A stretch of DNA of 64,000 nucleotides from Dictyophora rubrovolvata (GCA_029959195.1 CP114127.1:620001-684000), one strand, 5' to 3'. Shown: positions 11,396 to 24,151, counted from the first letter of the stretch. Translations and numbers: made by a program. Notes: generated by a model not told the origin, from the sequence alone.

Positions 11396-14300
11396 TCAAC
11401 TACTTCCAGGAGGTGGTGAATTGGCAAAAGCCGGTGGAAATGGTGGGTGTTGAGAAAACGGTCCAGGCTGCTGCCATGGATCAGGCCCTGAACTACCGGT
11501 AGGTCCCCACATGCCATTTGGAGTTCGTGTAGGCGTTCCAAACGGCAAACTCTGACTTGCACCAGGCCAACCAGCTGCTCGAGAACCCAACGGATCCGGT
11601 TGAGGTGTTCCCCATCCAACAGGAGCGATACTACGTCTAGGCTGGACAATAATAGGCTCATCATCATCCGCAACAAGAGCTGAACTACCCAACACCGGCT
11701 CCGGGGCGGGTGTTGAACTAGACGACTTCATTTTAGGCGACGATAATCCCGACTTTTCATCGTCCTTCGAGTTCTGGGGACGAGCAATCGGTGCTAGAGG
11801 TGCAACCGGTCGTTGAACCGCACCATATGTGTTTTGAGACACAGACATGGGTCGATCCTGGACGGACCCTCGACGGAGATGGCCTGTGCTAGATCCTGGC
11901 GGACCGGGGTTGAACATGCTTATTGGCGATCCGGGAGTATTGGGTAGGCCTTTAGAAGGCGGACCGATAGCTGACAAAGGTCGGAATGATTCGTATGCTG
12001 GACTGCCAAACCCACGAGGCGCGAGCGAAGGAGCCGGAATACCGGGAGGAACCAACACGCTCGGAGGACCGTAAGCCATAAACGGTGGTGTAGGAAGTCC
12101 ATTCGTAAATGGCGTTCCTGAGTGTTGACCAGGTAGGGACATTGCACCACCACTTCCTCCGGGTACGGGACCGGGCGGCGAGGTATATCCGTGTCCGTGT
12201 CCATGTCCGTGTCCGTGGAACCCTGGAATGGAAATCGGCGTAGTCGAAGTCCCCGGTGATTGAATCTGGGAGGAGGTGGAAGCGGAAGTAGAGGCGATTG
12301 GATGAACGGGCGGATGCTGCGGTTGTGGTGATGCCGTGTTTTGTGCTTGAAGCTGGGTGATCACAGATGGCCTTTGAGGTGAATGCGGGAGACGTGATGA
12401 CGGTGGCTGTTGTTGTGGCTGCGGAGGACCTTGCATCATCGAAGTCGGCGTTGGGACAGCAGGCGGTAGTACGGCAGCATTAACAGCAACAACACCAGTA
12501 GGAAGCTGAGAAGACGAAGTTGCGGTCAACGATCCGGTACTGCTGGGTGTAACTGGTGTTATAGGAGGTTTGGTAAGGATCTTTTTCGGCACAACGGGCG
12601 GAGGAATGCTAATGCGAGAGGGCGCACCAGGTACATTCGCACCACGAGGAGACGTAGGAGCTTTAGATTTGCCATGTTGCTGCTGTTGCGACGATGACGA
12701 CGATGACGAGGGGATCGAAATGGTCGTGTTACTAATAGCACGCTGTTGCTGTTGTTGCTGCTGATATTCACGCACCACCCGTTCCCTCGCTTCACGCTCT
12801 TTACGTTCCTCAGCTTCCTTCAACGCACGCTTCTCACGCTCCTCCTTCTCAAGCTGCTCCCGTTTCGCAGCAGCAGCAGCCTTTTCAGCAACAAGCCTCG
12901 CCTCCTTCTCCTCTTTAGCCTTACGCTCTTTCTCCTCCCGTTCTCTTCGTTCCGCTTTAAGACGTTCCTCACGCTCTTTCCGTTTACGCTCTTGTTCAGC
13001 CAGCCGTTCTTTTTCTTCCGCAAGACGTTTACGACGTTCTTCTTCTTTACGCGCACGCTCCTCTTCTTGAACTTTGCGAGCAGCTTCACGCCGTAACCGG
13101 TCCTCTTCGCGTTTTTTCTTTAATTCCTCCTCATGAGCCTGTTGCTTAGCCTTCAACGCTAATTCTTCCGCCGCCTTTTCGGCTTCTCTTTGTTTCTTCT
13201 CTTCCTCCTTGACCTGTTTCTGCAGCCTGTTTAAATTTGAATTAAATGAGTTCCGTGTATACATTGATGCTTATCCCATGGAACATACAGTTTTTTGGCC
13301 TTTTTCTTCTGATTCTCTTTCTGCTTCTTGGCCTCTCGCTCTTGAGCCGCTTTATCTTCGTTTTCTAATTCACGAAGAATCTCCTGCTGCCTTGCTTGAG
13401 CTACTTTCTCGCGATACGACTGCAGAACGCGCTGCTCAAACATTCGAGCGGCAAAGATAGAGAACATCCGTCGACCTTCTTCCATCTTTTGCTCTTCTGT
13501 CATAGCCTAACATAGAATGAATGATGAATGAGAACTTTTTTTTTTTAGTTAGCCACAAAATCAACATACCTCTTCTTCGTCCTCTTCATCTTCTTCATCT
13601 TCATCCTCTTCCTCATCATCCTCATCTCCATCTTCGTCGTCCTCGTCCTCATCACTATCCCTCCCAACCTCCGCCGCAGCCTCTTCCTCACGCTGCATCC
13701 GCCTCTCAGCCAGCTGCTCCATCATCTCAAGAAACTTCCGACCATCATTCTTCAACAAATCATCGGCAACAGTTATAATATTACCTGAAGAACCTAAATC
13801 GTCAAGCCAATCATTGTTCTGAACGGAAACCACAAGAAAGAAGGGCTGAAAAAATAGAAACCCGAGATTGTTAACGTACCGGTTACAGTTAGACTGCTTC
13901 CAAAGTTGAAGACATCGTCCCCTCCTCCTCCACCATTCCCACCAACTCCTCGAACAGCGACAGCATTGTTGTTATTAGGCCCCGGTTTAACACCATTGAC
14001 CGCCGCATTCGGATTTGTATTCGTCGGATGACCGATTGTCCGTCCACCACCATCTCCAGGTGGAACCGTACTTCGTCTAGAACCAGGATGTTTCTTCTCA
14101 GAAGGAGGCTCCTCGTCATCTACATCATCACCCTCTTCATCATCTTCATCCTCGTCCTCCTCATCATCTTCATACTCTTCCTCTTCTTCGTATTCATCCT
14201 CGCCATCTTCATCCTCAAACTCGCTTTCGGGACCTTTCCGCGCGTTAAGGTTCACGGGGACGGTGCCGTTGACGTTCTTCCGCTGCTGGACGACATTATT

Positions 14301-16300
14301 ATTATTATTATTGGCGTTGGCGTTGTTATTGGTCGGGGGATGAGAATGTGGATGATGTGGAGGTCCGACCGGTCGACCCGTACGCGCGTTAGCATTGGCA
14401 TTAGCGTTATTGGCGTTGTTATTGGCGTTGTTGTTATGGTGGTGATGGTGGTGATGATGAGGAGCACCAACTACTGTCCCGTTTTTGTCGACTTCGACGC
14501 TGCCTGGGAAAGGACCCGGTCCAGGTGGAGGAGGAATCGTACCACCCGAAGACGCATATTGTTGCTGATGAATAGCATACTGTTCTAGTTCTTCATAATA
14601 CGCGTCATATAACACCTCCAGTTCCTCTTCAATAGCATGACTAGTGTGTAAGTATAAGCAGATTGTACAGAAATATTGGGGAGAAAAAAGACAGAGATAG
14701 AGGGGAGGGAGGACGCGTACCGTTTTCTCCCACACACAGCACAAGAACAACTATGCTTCTGCTGCTCCTTCATCTTTCTCAAAACAGCCTCTTTCTCAAC
14801 TTTAACAAGCGCTCTTCTTTCTTCTTCACTCAACCCAAGCCAAAACTCTTTGATACGCTCACGTTCCTCGTTCGAATTCGTGCTCCAAAGTTTGTTTTGC
14901 GAACCAGAATGACTCGCTGCGGTGGTGTTCGTGTTCAACGTGTTCGAGTTGTTGGCGTTGTTGGCGTTCGCATTGGCGTTCGCATTGGCGTTGGTGTTGG
15001 TGTTGGTGTTGGTGTTGGCGTTTGTTTTTCCATGCGAAGTCTGAGATGAAGCTGGCGATGGGTGATGATGCGGTGCCTTTGGTGTGGCATTTGTCGTTCT
15101 CGCCGAACGTGGAGGTGGATTCTGAGAAGGAGGTAGAGATGCGTTCGTGTTGTACGACATCGGTTGCTTTCCGGCAGCGCGGGAACTCGGTACGGGTGGA
15201 TTCGACGGTGGCGCAGGACGAGACGCGGGAGGCTGTTGCTGATGCTGCTGCGGTTGTTGTTGTTGAGGCGCAGATGGAGGTGGCGGCGCAGTTGGAATAG
15301 TATTCACCATTGTAGCACCACCTTTCTTTTTCTTCTTTTTGCTTTTCTTCTTGCCAGCCTCAACAGCGGCATTATTAGCATTATTGTTCGTCCTGTATTC
15401 GTACCCTACGAACGCGGCCTCGTGATCGTGCTCCTCTACATTATCATCGACTTCGTCTTCGCTATAGTCGTAGTCGTGATGTTCATCGCCATTATATTCG
15501 TTCAGAAGCACGACGCTGGGATGAGGAAGAGGGCCGCGAGGAGGCTGGCCTGGAGCTGGCGGGAGAGGATTACCAGCGAGGGTCTGTTCCATGGCAAGAA
15601 AAGCAGGATCCGAAAAGATAGCGGGATCGAATGGCAAAGAAGGAAAAGCTCCCGGTGGCTGGCCGCCACCGCCACCGCCGCCCTTTGGACTTGTCTTCTC
15701 GACACCGGACTGGATCATCTGATGAGCGATAGCAAGCATTGACTGAGCTTTAGAACGCTCGCTTGCGTTGACGTTCGGATTTGTGCTGGTGGAGTAGGTC
15801 ATTTTGACAAAGTTCTTTATATGGGCAGGAAGAGCCGCCCAGTAATCTTCGTCATCTGGTATTGTGTCGCTGTCCATTTGGCGATAGAGATTGTTAGCCG
15901 TTGCGAGGAGCTCTGCTTGTGCAGCAGCTGTGGCATTGAGACGAGCGGCAGCGGCAGCAGAGGCGGAAAGAGAAGCTGTGGTGGAGAGATGAACCGACTC
16001 CAGCTCCGGCGAAAGACCAGTTCGACGGGGACTAGGGATAGTAGCAGTGGCAGTGGTTGTGGTAATTGTTTGTTGAGGATTAGGAGGATCCAAGGACGGC
16101 ATATCATCGTCTGTTTGTAAACCTTGAGCATCGGTCTCGGCAGACGATTTTGCTTTGGATTTCTTCTTCTTTTTCTTCTTGCCGTTGACTGCAGGCTCTG
16201 GAGGGCTGATAAAGTGACGGGGTGCTGGAGTAGGCGGAGCAGGGTTAGACTGAATAGTTTGGTGACGATTTGGAGCTTTTGCTTGTTTCATAGCGGCCAT
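11396..16300 (-). CDS. NST1: NST1-like stress response protein
   Basis: Five exons in transcript order: 16300-14721, 14640-13880, 13784-13570, 13506-13289 and 13226-11396. They give 1534 aa. NST1-family proteins are large cytoplasmic fungal proteins that affect salt and acid stress tolerance, with links to mRNA/P-body biology in yeast. Seen: a Lys-rich patch near residue 40; Asn/Ala/Gln low-complexity stretches; the conserved block [18 protein letters not shown]; a long Asp/Glu tract; the family hallmark [20 protein letters not shown], which is completed only by the splice chosen here; [23 protein letters not shown]; about 280 residues of K/E/R coiled coil; and a Pro/Gly/Ser-rich tail. The gene is transcribed away from the METTL16-type gene across a 305-bp spacer. 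An alternative in-frame splice (exon 2 ending at 13887, exon 3 starting at 13818) would insert [12 protein letters not shown]. Low-complexity length may be polymorphic. Confidence 0.88.
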
Positions 16301-16605
16301 GGATGAAGAGGGAGGGTGAAAAAGACCGAGTCTTGTCGTGGGATCAGGCTGCTATTGTGCGGTGGTCGATGAGACGACGATTGTTGCGAGACTGGAGCTG
16401 GAAAAAGCAAAACTGAATTTATCTGGTGCGGGGTTGTTTGAGTCGACAAGACAAAAAAAAAGGACGAAGACAAGAAAGAGAAAATAAAGATATTTCTTAC
16501 TCGGGCGTTGGCGACTTCTTTGCGGACTGTGTTAGTTAGCGCAGAGGTGGTCTTGTGGGTGACTGTGGGTGGATGTGGGCGACCACCGCTGCATGCAAAG
16601 CTGGA
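16301..16605. promoter_or_regulatory. Shared divergent promoter of NST1 and METTL16-type genes
   Basis: Only 305 bp separate the start codons of two oppositely transcribed genes, so both 5' UTRs and core promoters must fit here. No TATA box is evident. The spacer contains an A-run at 16448-16456. Whether the two genes are co-regulated is inference. Confidence 0.6.
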
Positions 16606-18909
16606 ATGCACTCTAGAAACCAGTACAGGACTCGTCTCGACTTTGGCGCGTTGGCAGAGTCTTATCCATCTCTAAAACCTTTGTAAGCTCATACGCACAC
16701 ACAAAACAAAAAGTTCTAATTTCTTCCGAAACTTCTAGTCTCAAACGCACATCATCTTCTGACAACCACGTCATAGACTTTCGGAACGCCGCTGCTCAAA
16801 GGGAAGATAAGTTTGACCCTCCGGAGAGACCCTCGTTTCCAATCATTGCATTGTTTTTGCAGGACTCTGACACAGGCCTTGCTCAAACGCGACTTTGGAC
16901 TGAGCCTATGTCTTCCGGACGATCGTCTGTGCCCACCGGTAACGCGTCTAACGATTATATGACATATGCTAGTGTGTTGACTTTTTTGTGTCACACAGGT
17001 ACCCAATAGGTATAATATAATATATTGTGAGATCTCCGAATGTTCTCTTATTTTATTTTGCAGGTTAAATTATGTCCTGTGGATCCAGGACATCATTTCT
17101 CCCACAGCCAAAGAAATACGTGGATTGGACATGTGAATCAACAACTCACTTTTCACACATGCTCAACACTGCTGACATTCTTATTCTCTAACTCCGCAGC
17201 GGAACAGGAGCTTCCGTCATATACCCTCTTCTCGCCTGTTCTCTTCCCGGCAACTCAAATTGGTCATTCGTCGCTACTGGTCAGAATAAGAAATTCACCG
17301 TCCATTACTCACGGCGTATCTGATTCTGAGATATACATCCTGCAGAAATCGATCCACAGTCCGCTCGATACGCGGCTCTGAATATTGAAAATAATAATCT
17401 TGCTTCACGTATAACTCTGCATCTCGTCTCAGCCGACTCGGAATTTATTCTTGCACCGCTATTCAGTAAACCCAATTCATCGTTAGTCCCATATGAACAC
17501 TTAAAAAGATTCAATGCCAATGCTGTATAGCTTCGATTTCACAATGTGCAATCCTCCTTTTTATAGGTCCACTGAGGAAATAGAGTCCTCCGCCGAAAAC
17601 AAAGAGTTCCCTCCCAACGCGGTAACTTTTTTTCTTTCTGACTTTACTCCCAGAAAACCTAAATTTATGGCCCTACTTAGGTGTGTACAGGTGCCGAAAA
17701 CGAAATGATCACGCCAGGTGGTGAAACGGCTTTCGTGCTAAAGATACTAAAAGAAAGCTGTCACCAGAATATCAAATACCGATGTCGGTGAGTATACGTG
17801 TTCGACCGACGTAAAGTAAGTATTGTCGAACGAGGTTTACTCAGGTGGTTTACCTCAATGCTTGGAAAACTAAGTTCTGTGGAAATTGTCGTATTCGAGC
17901 TACGAAGCTTAAAGGTAACACTATGGAATTGGATTCTTCATGGACCAGTCGTGAGCTTACTCTCGAAATTAGATAGACAACTACGCATTAGCGCAATTCG
18001 TACAAGGAACTACGAGAAGATGGTGTGTAGCCTGGTCATTTGGGGACGAAAGACTTCCAGACGTAAGACCCCCCGTCCTTTTTGAAAAAAACGGAACAAA
18101 AAAAAATTAACGGTAAATCATACCAGAAATACTCTCGTCCGACAGCCCCGTCACTCCTCCCATTCCTCCCATTACCGACAACACTCCAACAGCGACTCAC
18201 AACAACCTCTTCTCGGACACGAACTTTGCTCACTCAAATTCTCTCGTCAATCGAAAAACTATCATTCACTTTTTTTACGGAAGGCGAATTGAGAACAAAT
18301 ACGGAGGCAGGACCTTACCCTGATGATGAAACTCTAAATGGTGCTGAATGGAGTTGTACGATATCAGCCTTCGAAAACACATGGTCCAGAGGCGCACGAC
18401 GGTCCCGAAAACGCGCACAACGCGAAGAAAACCACATCGGTATTACAAACCAAAGCGAAGGTCTTCAATTCAAGAACGACAGTCCAGGAAGTATGACAAC
18501 ATCTGAACAAGCCGAATCGAAAATTACATCAAACCAGCGCGATGTGGAACTGCAAAACCTCGGTGCTTTGCACGATTCTGGTATCATTACCAAAGCAAAG
18601 ACTAACACTTTTCCGAGTGATGTCTCCAAATCCACATCACTCAACCCCTCAATCGTACCAAAGTCATCAACCATTTCTCCCGATCAAGAGCGCCCTCGAC
18701 TGATTTTAGTATGCCGCATTAGCGCGGAACATTGTCATGATTCTAATAATCCGGAATCGAGACATTGTCGGAACAATGAAGACAAGATAGGGGGACTGTC
18801 TTCTGCTTTTGGATTTACAGTGTTGACGGCTCAATGGCTACGGGGAGTGGATAGATCTGTTTTTGAGGGATTTTGGAGTCATGTGTGCCGTAAATTGAAG
18901 GGCTCTTAA
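16606..18909 (+). CDS. METTL16-type U6 snRNA/mRNA m6A methyltransferase
   Basis: Twelve exons: 16606-16682, 16739-16810, 16863-16938, 16999-17009, 17064-17132, 17200-17279, 17346-17481, 17531-17621, 17681-17787, 17845-17914, 17973-18062 and 18127-18909. They give 553 aa. METTL16 (RlmF-like, Rossmann fold) methylates A43 of U6 snRNA and related hairpins with SAM. Seen: the N-terminus [21 protein letters not shown], equivalent to human [43 protein letters not shown]; the SAM loop DIGTGAS (Gly103-Ser107); the catalytic NPPF (181-184) in [34 protein letters not shown] with TRRW; and [10 protein letters not shown]. The C-terminus ends with [18 protein letters not shown]. Exon 4 is an 11-nt microexon encoding VPN plus part of Arg. 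The exon 2 donor (gtttga) is weak but required by phase and homology. It is transcribed divergently from the NST1-like gene. Confidence 0.93.
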
Positions 18910-19673
18910 ATGGTATGAGTTCTTTTTGGTTTCTAGGTTTAAGGCCGATAGCTGAAAATTATATTTTATAGAATTGACATGAACGTACTTTCATAACCGG
19001 CTGTTCTCTCGCGAGTCCATGAACCAACCTCACAGGAATGTTGACACATCGTGAGTACGAGTGAAAAAGGGTACAGTCGTTCCGAGTTCTGATTTTCAGA
19101 ACTTGACGTGTTGGACAGTACTCCGGGAAGGTCAAGTTGAGAAAAAAAACTCAACAAAGGCGGGGAGTCTGAAGATCTGAAAGCTGTATATGTGTAGCCT
19201 GGAGACCCTTCGGGACCGAACTGCTAATACTTCGGAAGTTTGACCCTTTGGAATCTGGGATCCAACTGCTCCTGTGTTCCTGGTTGTGAACGAAATCCGA
19301 GATTCGGTGTCGATCTACATTTGCAGGTTATGTTATACGCAGGATCGCATATGCTTTTTTGTATGTAGAATTTGAAATCTGCTCGTTATATACATAAACG
19401 CCCAATATACCCCGCCAAAAATTCAGGGCAATAACGTAATCAAAGCCATGTGCGTCATTTTTTCTCTAAGACACCCACTGCTATCTCTCAGGCTCTGGCT
19501 GAGAGCGGGGGACCGTATCCATGCCATTGGGAGCTAAATATGCCATCTCCCGTGATCGCTTTCTGATTTTAAACCCTCTCAAACAACTCTCTGCCTATAA
19601 ATCCCACCTCGGATACCCATACCCTTCTACCCCGTGTACAACCACTTTTATACACAGAGCACGGTCGACGAGG
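18910..19673. other. Intergenic, upstream of carbonic anhydrase
   Basis: I found no gene here. The segment contains the methyltransferase 3' end and the carbonic anhydrase promoter, including a TATA-like box at 19596-19602. Confidence 0.6.
19596..19602 (+). promoter_or_regulatory. TATA-like box of carbonic anhydrase
   Basis: The sequence tataaat lies 72 bp upstream of the chosen ATG. It argues against the earlier in-frame ATG at 19521, which would precede it. Confidence 0.5.
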
Positions 19674-20602
19674 ATGAGCGCTGCTGGGTCTTCTCCACAT
19701 GCTTTGACGGGCGCGAATGTTATTGCTAGACTTTTATCGTCCAATGCGCAGTGGGCTAGGGATGTTGCTGATTCTGATTCTGGGTTTTTTGATGAGAGTG
19801 CTAAAGGACAGCAGCCCAAGGTATGTGTGTGGTGACTATGTTATAATGAAGTAAAATTTGAGTGTGTGTGTGGTGTTGGTGTTCAGGTTCTTTGGATAGG
19901 TTGCGCAGATTCGAGAGTACCAGAGAGCGTTATTACAGCTTCCGCGCCCGGCGAAATTTTTACACATCGTAATATAGCTAACCAGTTTCCTGCTAACGAT
20001 ATGTCTGCCGAATCTGTGCTGGAGTACGCTGTCGGTTGGTTGGGTGTTAGTCATGGTGCGTTTTGGCTTTTTTGCCCTATGGCCACTGTGTCTGTGTCTG
20101 TGTCTGTGTCTTTTCTAACACGTTTTGAATAGTTGTTGTTGCGGGTCATACCAATTGCGGTGGTGCCGCTGCTGCTTTAAAAGCAGCCCAGACTGGTCCT
20201 AATCCACCTCCTTCCGAGACTTCGTTGCAAAAGTGCGTGTGGGGATTATTGCCATTTTTCAGATCATATAAAACCTTTCTTTTAGATGGCTGTCACCTCT
20301 TATTCAACGTGTCGTCGCTATGGACATACGCCCTGATGTTCCTCAGAACGATGCTCTTCTCGCGGTTGTTAAAGAGAATGTCAAGATGCAGGTAAATAAA
20401 ACTCGAATTCTTAAAAACAAGAAGACAACATTTTTGAATTGACAACTCTTTCTTCGTTTTGTAGATTGAGAACATTTGTAACACCGATGTTGTTAAGAAT
20501 CCCCCGAGGACTTTATTTATCCATGGTTGGGTGTACGGCCTAGCAACCGGCCTTATCGAAGATCTACATCTTACCCAGGTTATTAATCCATCTAATAATT
20601 AA
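19674..20602 (+). CDS. Beta-class carbonic anhydrase
   Basis: Five exons: 19674-19820, 19887-20055, 20133-20232, 20286-20391 and 20465-20602. They give 219 aa, a usual length for fungal beta-CAs. The enzyme interconverts CO2 and bicarbonate at a zinc ion. Zinc-site residues are visible: Cys55 and Asp57 in GCADSR, and His111 and Cys114 in GHTNCGG. ITASAPGEIFTHRNIANQ is the usual conserved stretch between them, and the C-terminal GWVYGLATG strand is also present. No signal or obvious mitochondrial presequence is seen from this start, so a cytosolic location is inferred. The start was chosen because a TATA-like box lies 72 bp upstream and family members begin near this point. The last exon reads straight to TAA at 20600-20602. 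The gene converges on the short-chain dehydrogenase gene, with 105 bp between the stop codons. Confidence 0.95.
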
Positions 20603-20707
20603 ATTTTTCACATAATATCAGAATACCTTGGATATCCCATATTTTCAAATTTTTGTAAACGTGTTTGTCAAGTATGACACCGCTAAATGAATCAAACATA
20701 CATATAT

Positions 20708-21741
20708 TCAACCACGTCCAAGCACTACCATCACAAAATATACAAGCAAAAGAACCCATCTGCGCGGTAAACACGATAAAAAAGTGAACAGGACCCATTT
20801 ATTCCCATCCAATATATACTTTGGCGGGTTGGGCTGTAATATTTTTGGAACGACCCTTTCAGCGAAAACATTGCCAGCCATACAATCTCGTCGAGAAGCT
20901 GTAACACGATGCTGAATAGACTTGACGAAAGCAGAGTAGATTGAATCGGGTGGAGGAGTGTAATTGGTGAATTTGTTGCATAGTTTAGATTCGACTGAAC
21001 CAGGTTCGATGAGGATGGTGGAAATGTTGAAAGGGCGGCATTCCATTTCGAGGACTTCTGTTAGGACGCGGACGGCTGCTTTTGAGCTTTCGTATATTCC
21101 GGCCCAAGGTAATGGTCTGTAGGTTTTGTTGGTGTTTAAAGATAGAATAGGAGAGGTTGACTTGGGGGGGTTTATTTCTTACATGTAGCCGGCTATTGAA
21201 CCTACGTTGACAATTGTTCCTTGTCGGCGTTTTGCCATGTATGGTACGACGGCGCTACAGACGCGTAGAATGGAGACGACATTTACGTCTAGTACATTTT
21301 TGAAATGTTCCGCAGTGTTGTGTATCAAAGGGCCTAGCACCAGAAAAAAAAAAAAAAAAAACTTAACTCGATTTAACGCTATAATCAAGTGACCTTACCC
21401 GTGGAGTAAGTCCCAGCATTATTAATAACAAGATCCAGTCTTTGCTCGTTATCAAATAGACTTTTGAAAGTCTCCTCCACTTGATGATCGTTCGTTACTT
21501 CCAAAATAACTTTTCTTACGTTTGGATGATCGAGCTCTGTCATAGCCTTGAGTGAACGGGCAGTTGCGTAGACGATGAATCCGCGGTTCAAAAGGCTTTG
21601 ACATCTGGAAGAAAGTATCATCATTAAATATTCGACATTCGGACGTGCCAGTATTTGAAGAACTTACAAATGAAAACCTATTCCACCATTTGAAGCACCC
21701 GTTACGAGAGCGACTTTCAAGAGTGAACTTGACTTGGACAT
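20708..21741 (-). CDS. Ayr1-like short-chain dehydrogenase/reductase
   Basis: Four exons in transcript order: 21741-21668, 21604-21399, 21333-21183 and 21116-20708. They give 279 aa. The protein is a classical SDR with the cofactor motif TGASNGGIG (14-22), NNAG, a GSIAGY strand and the catalytic YESSK. The GGIG variant is typical of 1-acyldihydroxyacetone-phosphate reductases (Ayr1), which use NADPH in phosphatidic acid synthesis at ER or lipid droplets. The C-terminus has a hydrophobic segment (WVLFTFLSCL, then LLLVYFVMVVL) consistent with membrane anchoring. Substrate is inferred from family resemblance only; many fungal Ayr1-like SDRs have other substrates. A long A/T run inside the second intron (about 21343-21360) is harmless. 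It converges on the carbonic anhydrase gene. Confidence 0.92.
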
Positions 21742-24151
21742 GATGACGATGTGACGCAAACGTCGGGCGATTGTATAGTTTGTTAGAACATACTAAACGA
21801 AATGAAGTTTTTGGCGAAGGTTGTGCCAGCGTCGGCGTTGAAGTGTATGGCCGGCTTTGCGGCATGACGCGCGCGTGACTCGGAGTCGATAAGAGTGCTC
21901 CAAACGCGGTAAGCGAGTGCACGGTGGAGTTGCCATGTCTTCTTCCTGTCGCTGCTTTTGTATTCTCTGCGAACCCTCCAATGTCGATGACGAGGGGGTT
22001 TGAACAATTCCCAGGATATTTGGGAAAGACAGGGAGCTGCTGTCTTCTTAATCCCTCCGTTCCCGGCAAGTCTTCAAGAAAGAAATGTTCATGAGTGACT
22101 AGAGTCGTCTCGAGTGGCATTTTAGTTGATTAAGGCCGATGGGAGGGGCGGATGACTTGTTGTGTGAAGAGAATAAGATTGAGAGAGGGTTTTTTTTGGA
22201 TTGAAGAGAGTTTGGAGGGAAATTTGCAATGTGCAAGAAAAAAATTTGTCTATTTGTGAGTGAGTTTTTTTTGTTGCGTGGTTGCTTCAACGCCGCGGTT
22301 TTCTTTTGTCTTTTCCTCTAGTTTGACATCGATAAGGATGCCCGCCCACGCAAACGCTCCCAACGGCGTAGGATGTCCAGTGCATTAGTCAGATTCATAT
22401 TTGGGAGCCATTCATCGTGTTCCGGCCCGTAAGCACCTCTTGAACCTGGTTCCGATACAGCCATTGTCGTCGCCCATTACGCGTTTTTTCCCCATTTCTT
22501 ATCAAGTGTTTTCTTGAATTTCGTATTCTGGAAGGTCCTTAAAGTTTTCTCGCTCGCTTACGCGTCGGACGCGTCCCAAACTCGTCTGGAGCGGTGGTAG
22601 AGTTGCAGGCGTGCAATGTTTAAAACCGGATGGTTACGGTACGACGCGGGCAGCCTAACCCAATAGGCCGCACGGCTCACTCTTTCTAGTACCTCGAACG
22701 GATTCTTTATAGTTGTGGAGATACATCAGATTTGGGTCTTTAAGCTTTAATGATGATCTAATAAAGGCGAGGATCTAATAATTCCCTTGCATGCAATGCA
22801 AATGCTAGGGTTCTACCGTATTGTATAATTTGCCTCCATCTGCTATTCATTATTATTATTTGTATTGATTACTGACATTTTCATATCATGTGACCATATC
22901 CTTGGACTTTCATTAATCATTCCTGCTCTCCGTACGACCTCGATCAAACTATTGTTTTGAATACCTTCGGTCGCGTTGGGTTTTGGTTTTGGCATATCTC
23001 AAAGGACTATTGCCTTGTGTTAACCATTATGACTCGTTTTTTTCGAATGTGTGTCGTTATTTCATACCTTGTTTGTATTGCTCCATGGTTTCCATGTTTT
23101 GCATTTCTAATGTCTTATAAAAACTTCTCAAGTCTTCATTTGATTCCTTCATAATTACTTCTCGGTCAAAGTCCCTAAGAATCCGCGTGAAATCCTTATA
23201 TTTCAATCTTGAAAACGCCACATATGTATTGAAGGGAGTCGGACTTCCTGACGGTGGCTTCGCAATATTGACCAGAAGGGGCGACGAGCTCTGTGCTTGT
23301 GACTTGTAACATGTAATCCGTGAACGCGTATTCTAGCGTAATCGGATACTGCACACAGTGTACACTTTTGGTCCTGGACCACTCTGTACCGTGTCGCTTT
23401 GGTATTCTCGACAGGTAAAGTACCACTAGGCAAGTCCGGTAGATCTTTCTCTGTTATTTCAGTGTGTGATAACGTACGTCCCTGGGGCTGAAATAGTAAT
23501 GAGCATCTCGATCACCAGCGAATCCGCGACAGACATAAACGAGTTTTAACAAAAGAAGAATCGATGGGGACCGCTAAAACTGTAGTGATTCGCTCATAAA
23601 TGCTTGCTTATAATAACTTGACCATGTTCAGAGATAAACTGAGACAAAAATATGCGGGACGGGCATGCATGTGCAAGGGCTTTGGCGCTCCCGGACGCCT
23701 CTATAACGTACTTATAACCCTAAACCCTAGTCAAGAAGGGATTACAACGGCAGTCCGGCGAGTTGTCAGCTGTTGTAAGACTTATGGCCTATGTGAGGGT
23801 CAGTGTAGGTGTCTAATCGGTATATACAAGTTAATACAACCTGAACGTGGGGGCCCGCGTGCTCGACAGGTCTGTGTTTATAGAGTCAGCCGGCGGTGTG
23901 CTTTACGGGCGCTCACTTCAAGCTCCGACGTGGCCATGCATGCATGCTTCCCTTTCACCACAATCGATAATGAAAAGCAAATGAACAGTCCACATCCACA
24001 TCGATATATAAACGGACATTTTGTTCAAATGAAATTACATTCATTCACAAGTCTAAGGTATACTTTTCGCACCAATATTATCTTAACATGATTTCAATAA
24101 ATAACTGCTTTTACTTCTCTGGACCTCTTCCCATTGTTCTTCGCTCAAACG
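21742..24151. other. Intergenic stretch with unassigned open frames
   Basis: About 2.4 kb with no recognised gene. A minus-strand frame starting at 22120 stays open through the dehydrogenase 5' region, and an overlapping frame (22007-21783) reads AYRVWSTLIDSESRARHAAK. Neither matches a family I know, and they may be the dehydrogenase leader or a small gene. Two overlapping minus frames at 23196-23433, one with PSGTLPVENTKATRYRVVQD, are also unassigned. A CCCTAA-like doublet near 23710-23727 looks accidental. Confidence 0.4.

Noticed and set aside
12746-13096. Plus-strand Leu/Phe-rich frame
   Set aside because: It is the antisense of the NST1 coiled coil; Lys/Glu codons read backwards give Leu/Phe runs.
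19521-19673. Upstream ATG extending the carbonic anhydrase by 51 residues
   Set aside because: A TATA-like box lies between it and the chosen start, and the extension resembles neither a targeting peptide nor family sequence.
21452-22120. 222-codon minus-strand frame overlapping the dehydrogenase
   Set aside because: It overlaps well-supported dehydrogenase exons in another frame and has no recognisable motif; at most its first part could be a small gene or leader.
23706-23730. Telomere-like CCCTAA repeat
   Set aside because: Only about two imperfect units (aaccctaaaccctag) inside unique sequence; too short to be an interstitial telomere.
23600-24091. 163-codon plus-strand open frame
   Set aside because: Cys/Arg-rich, no splice-supported extension, no family pattern; likely a chance frame.
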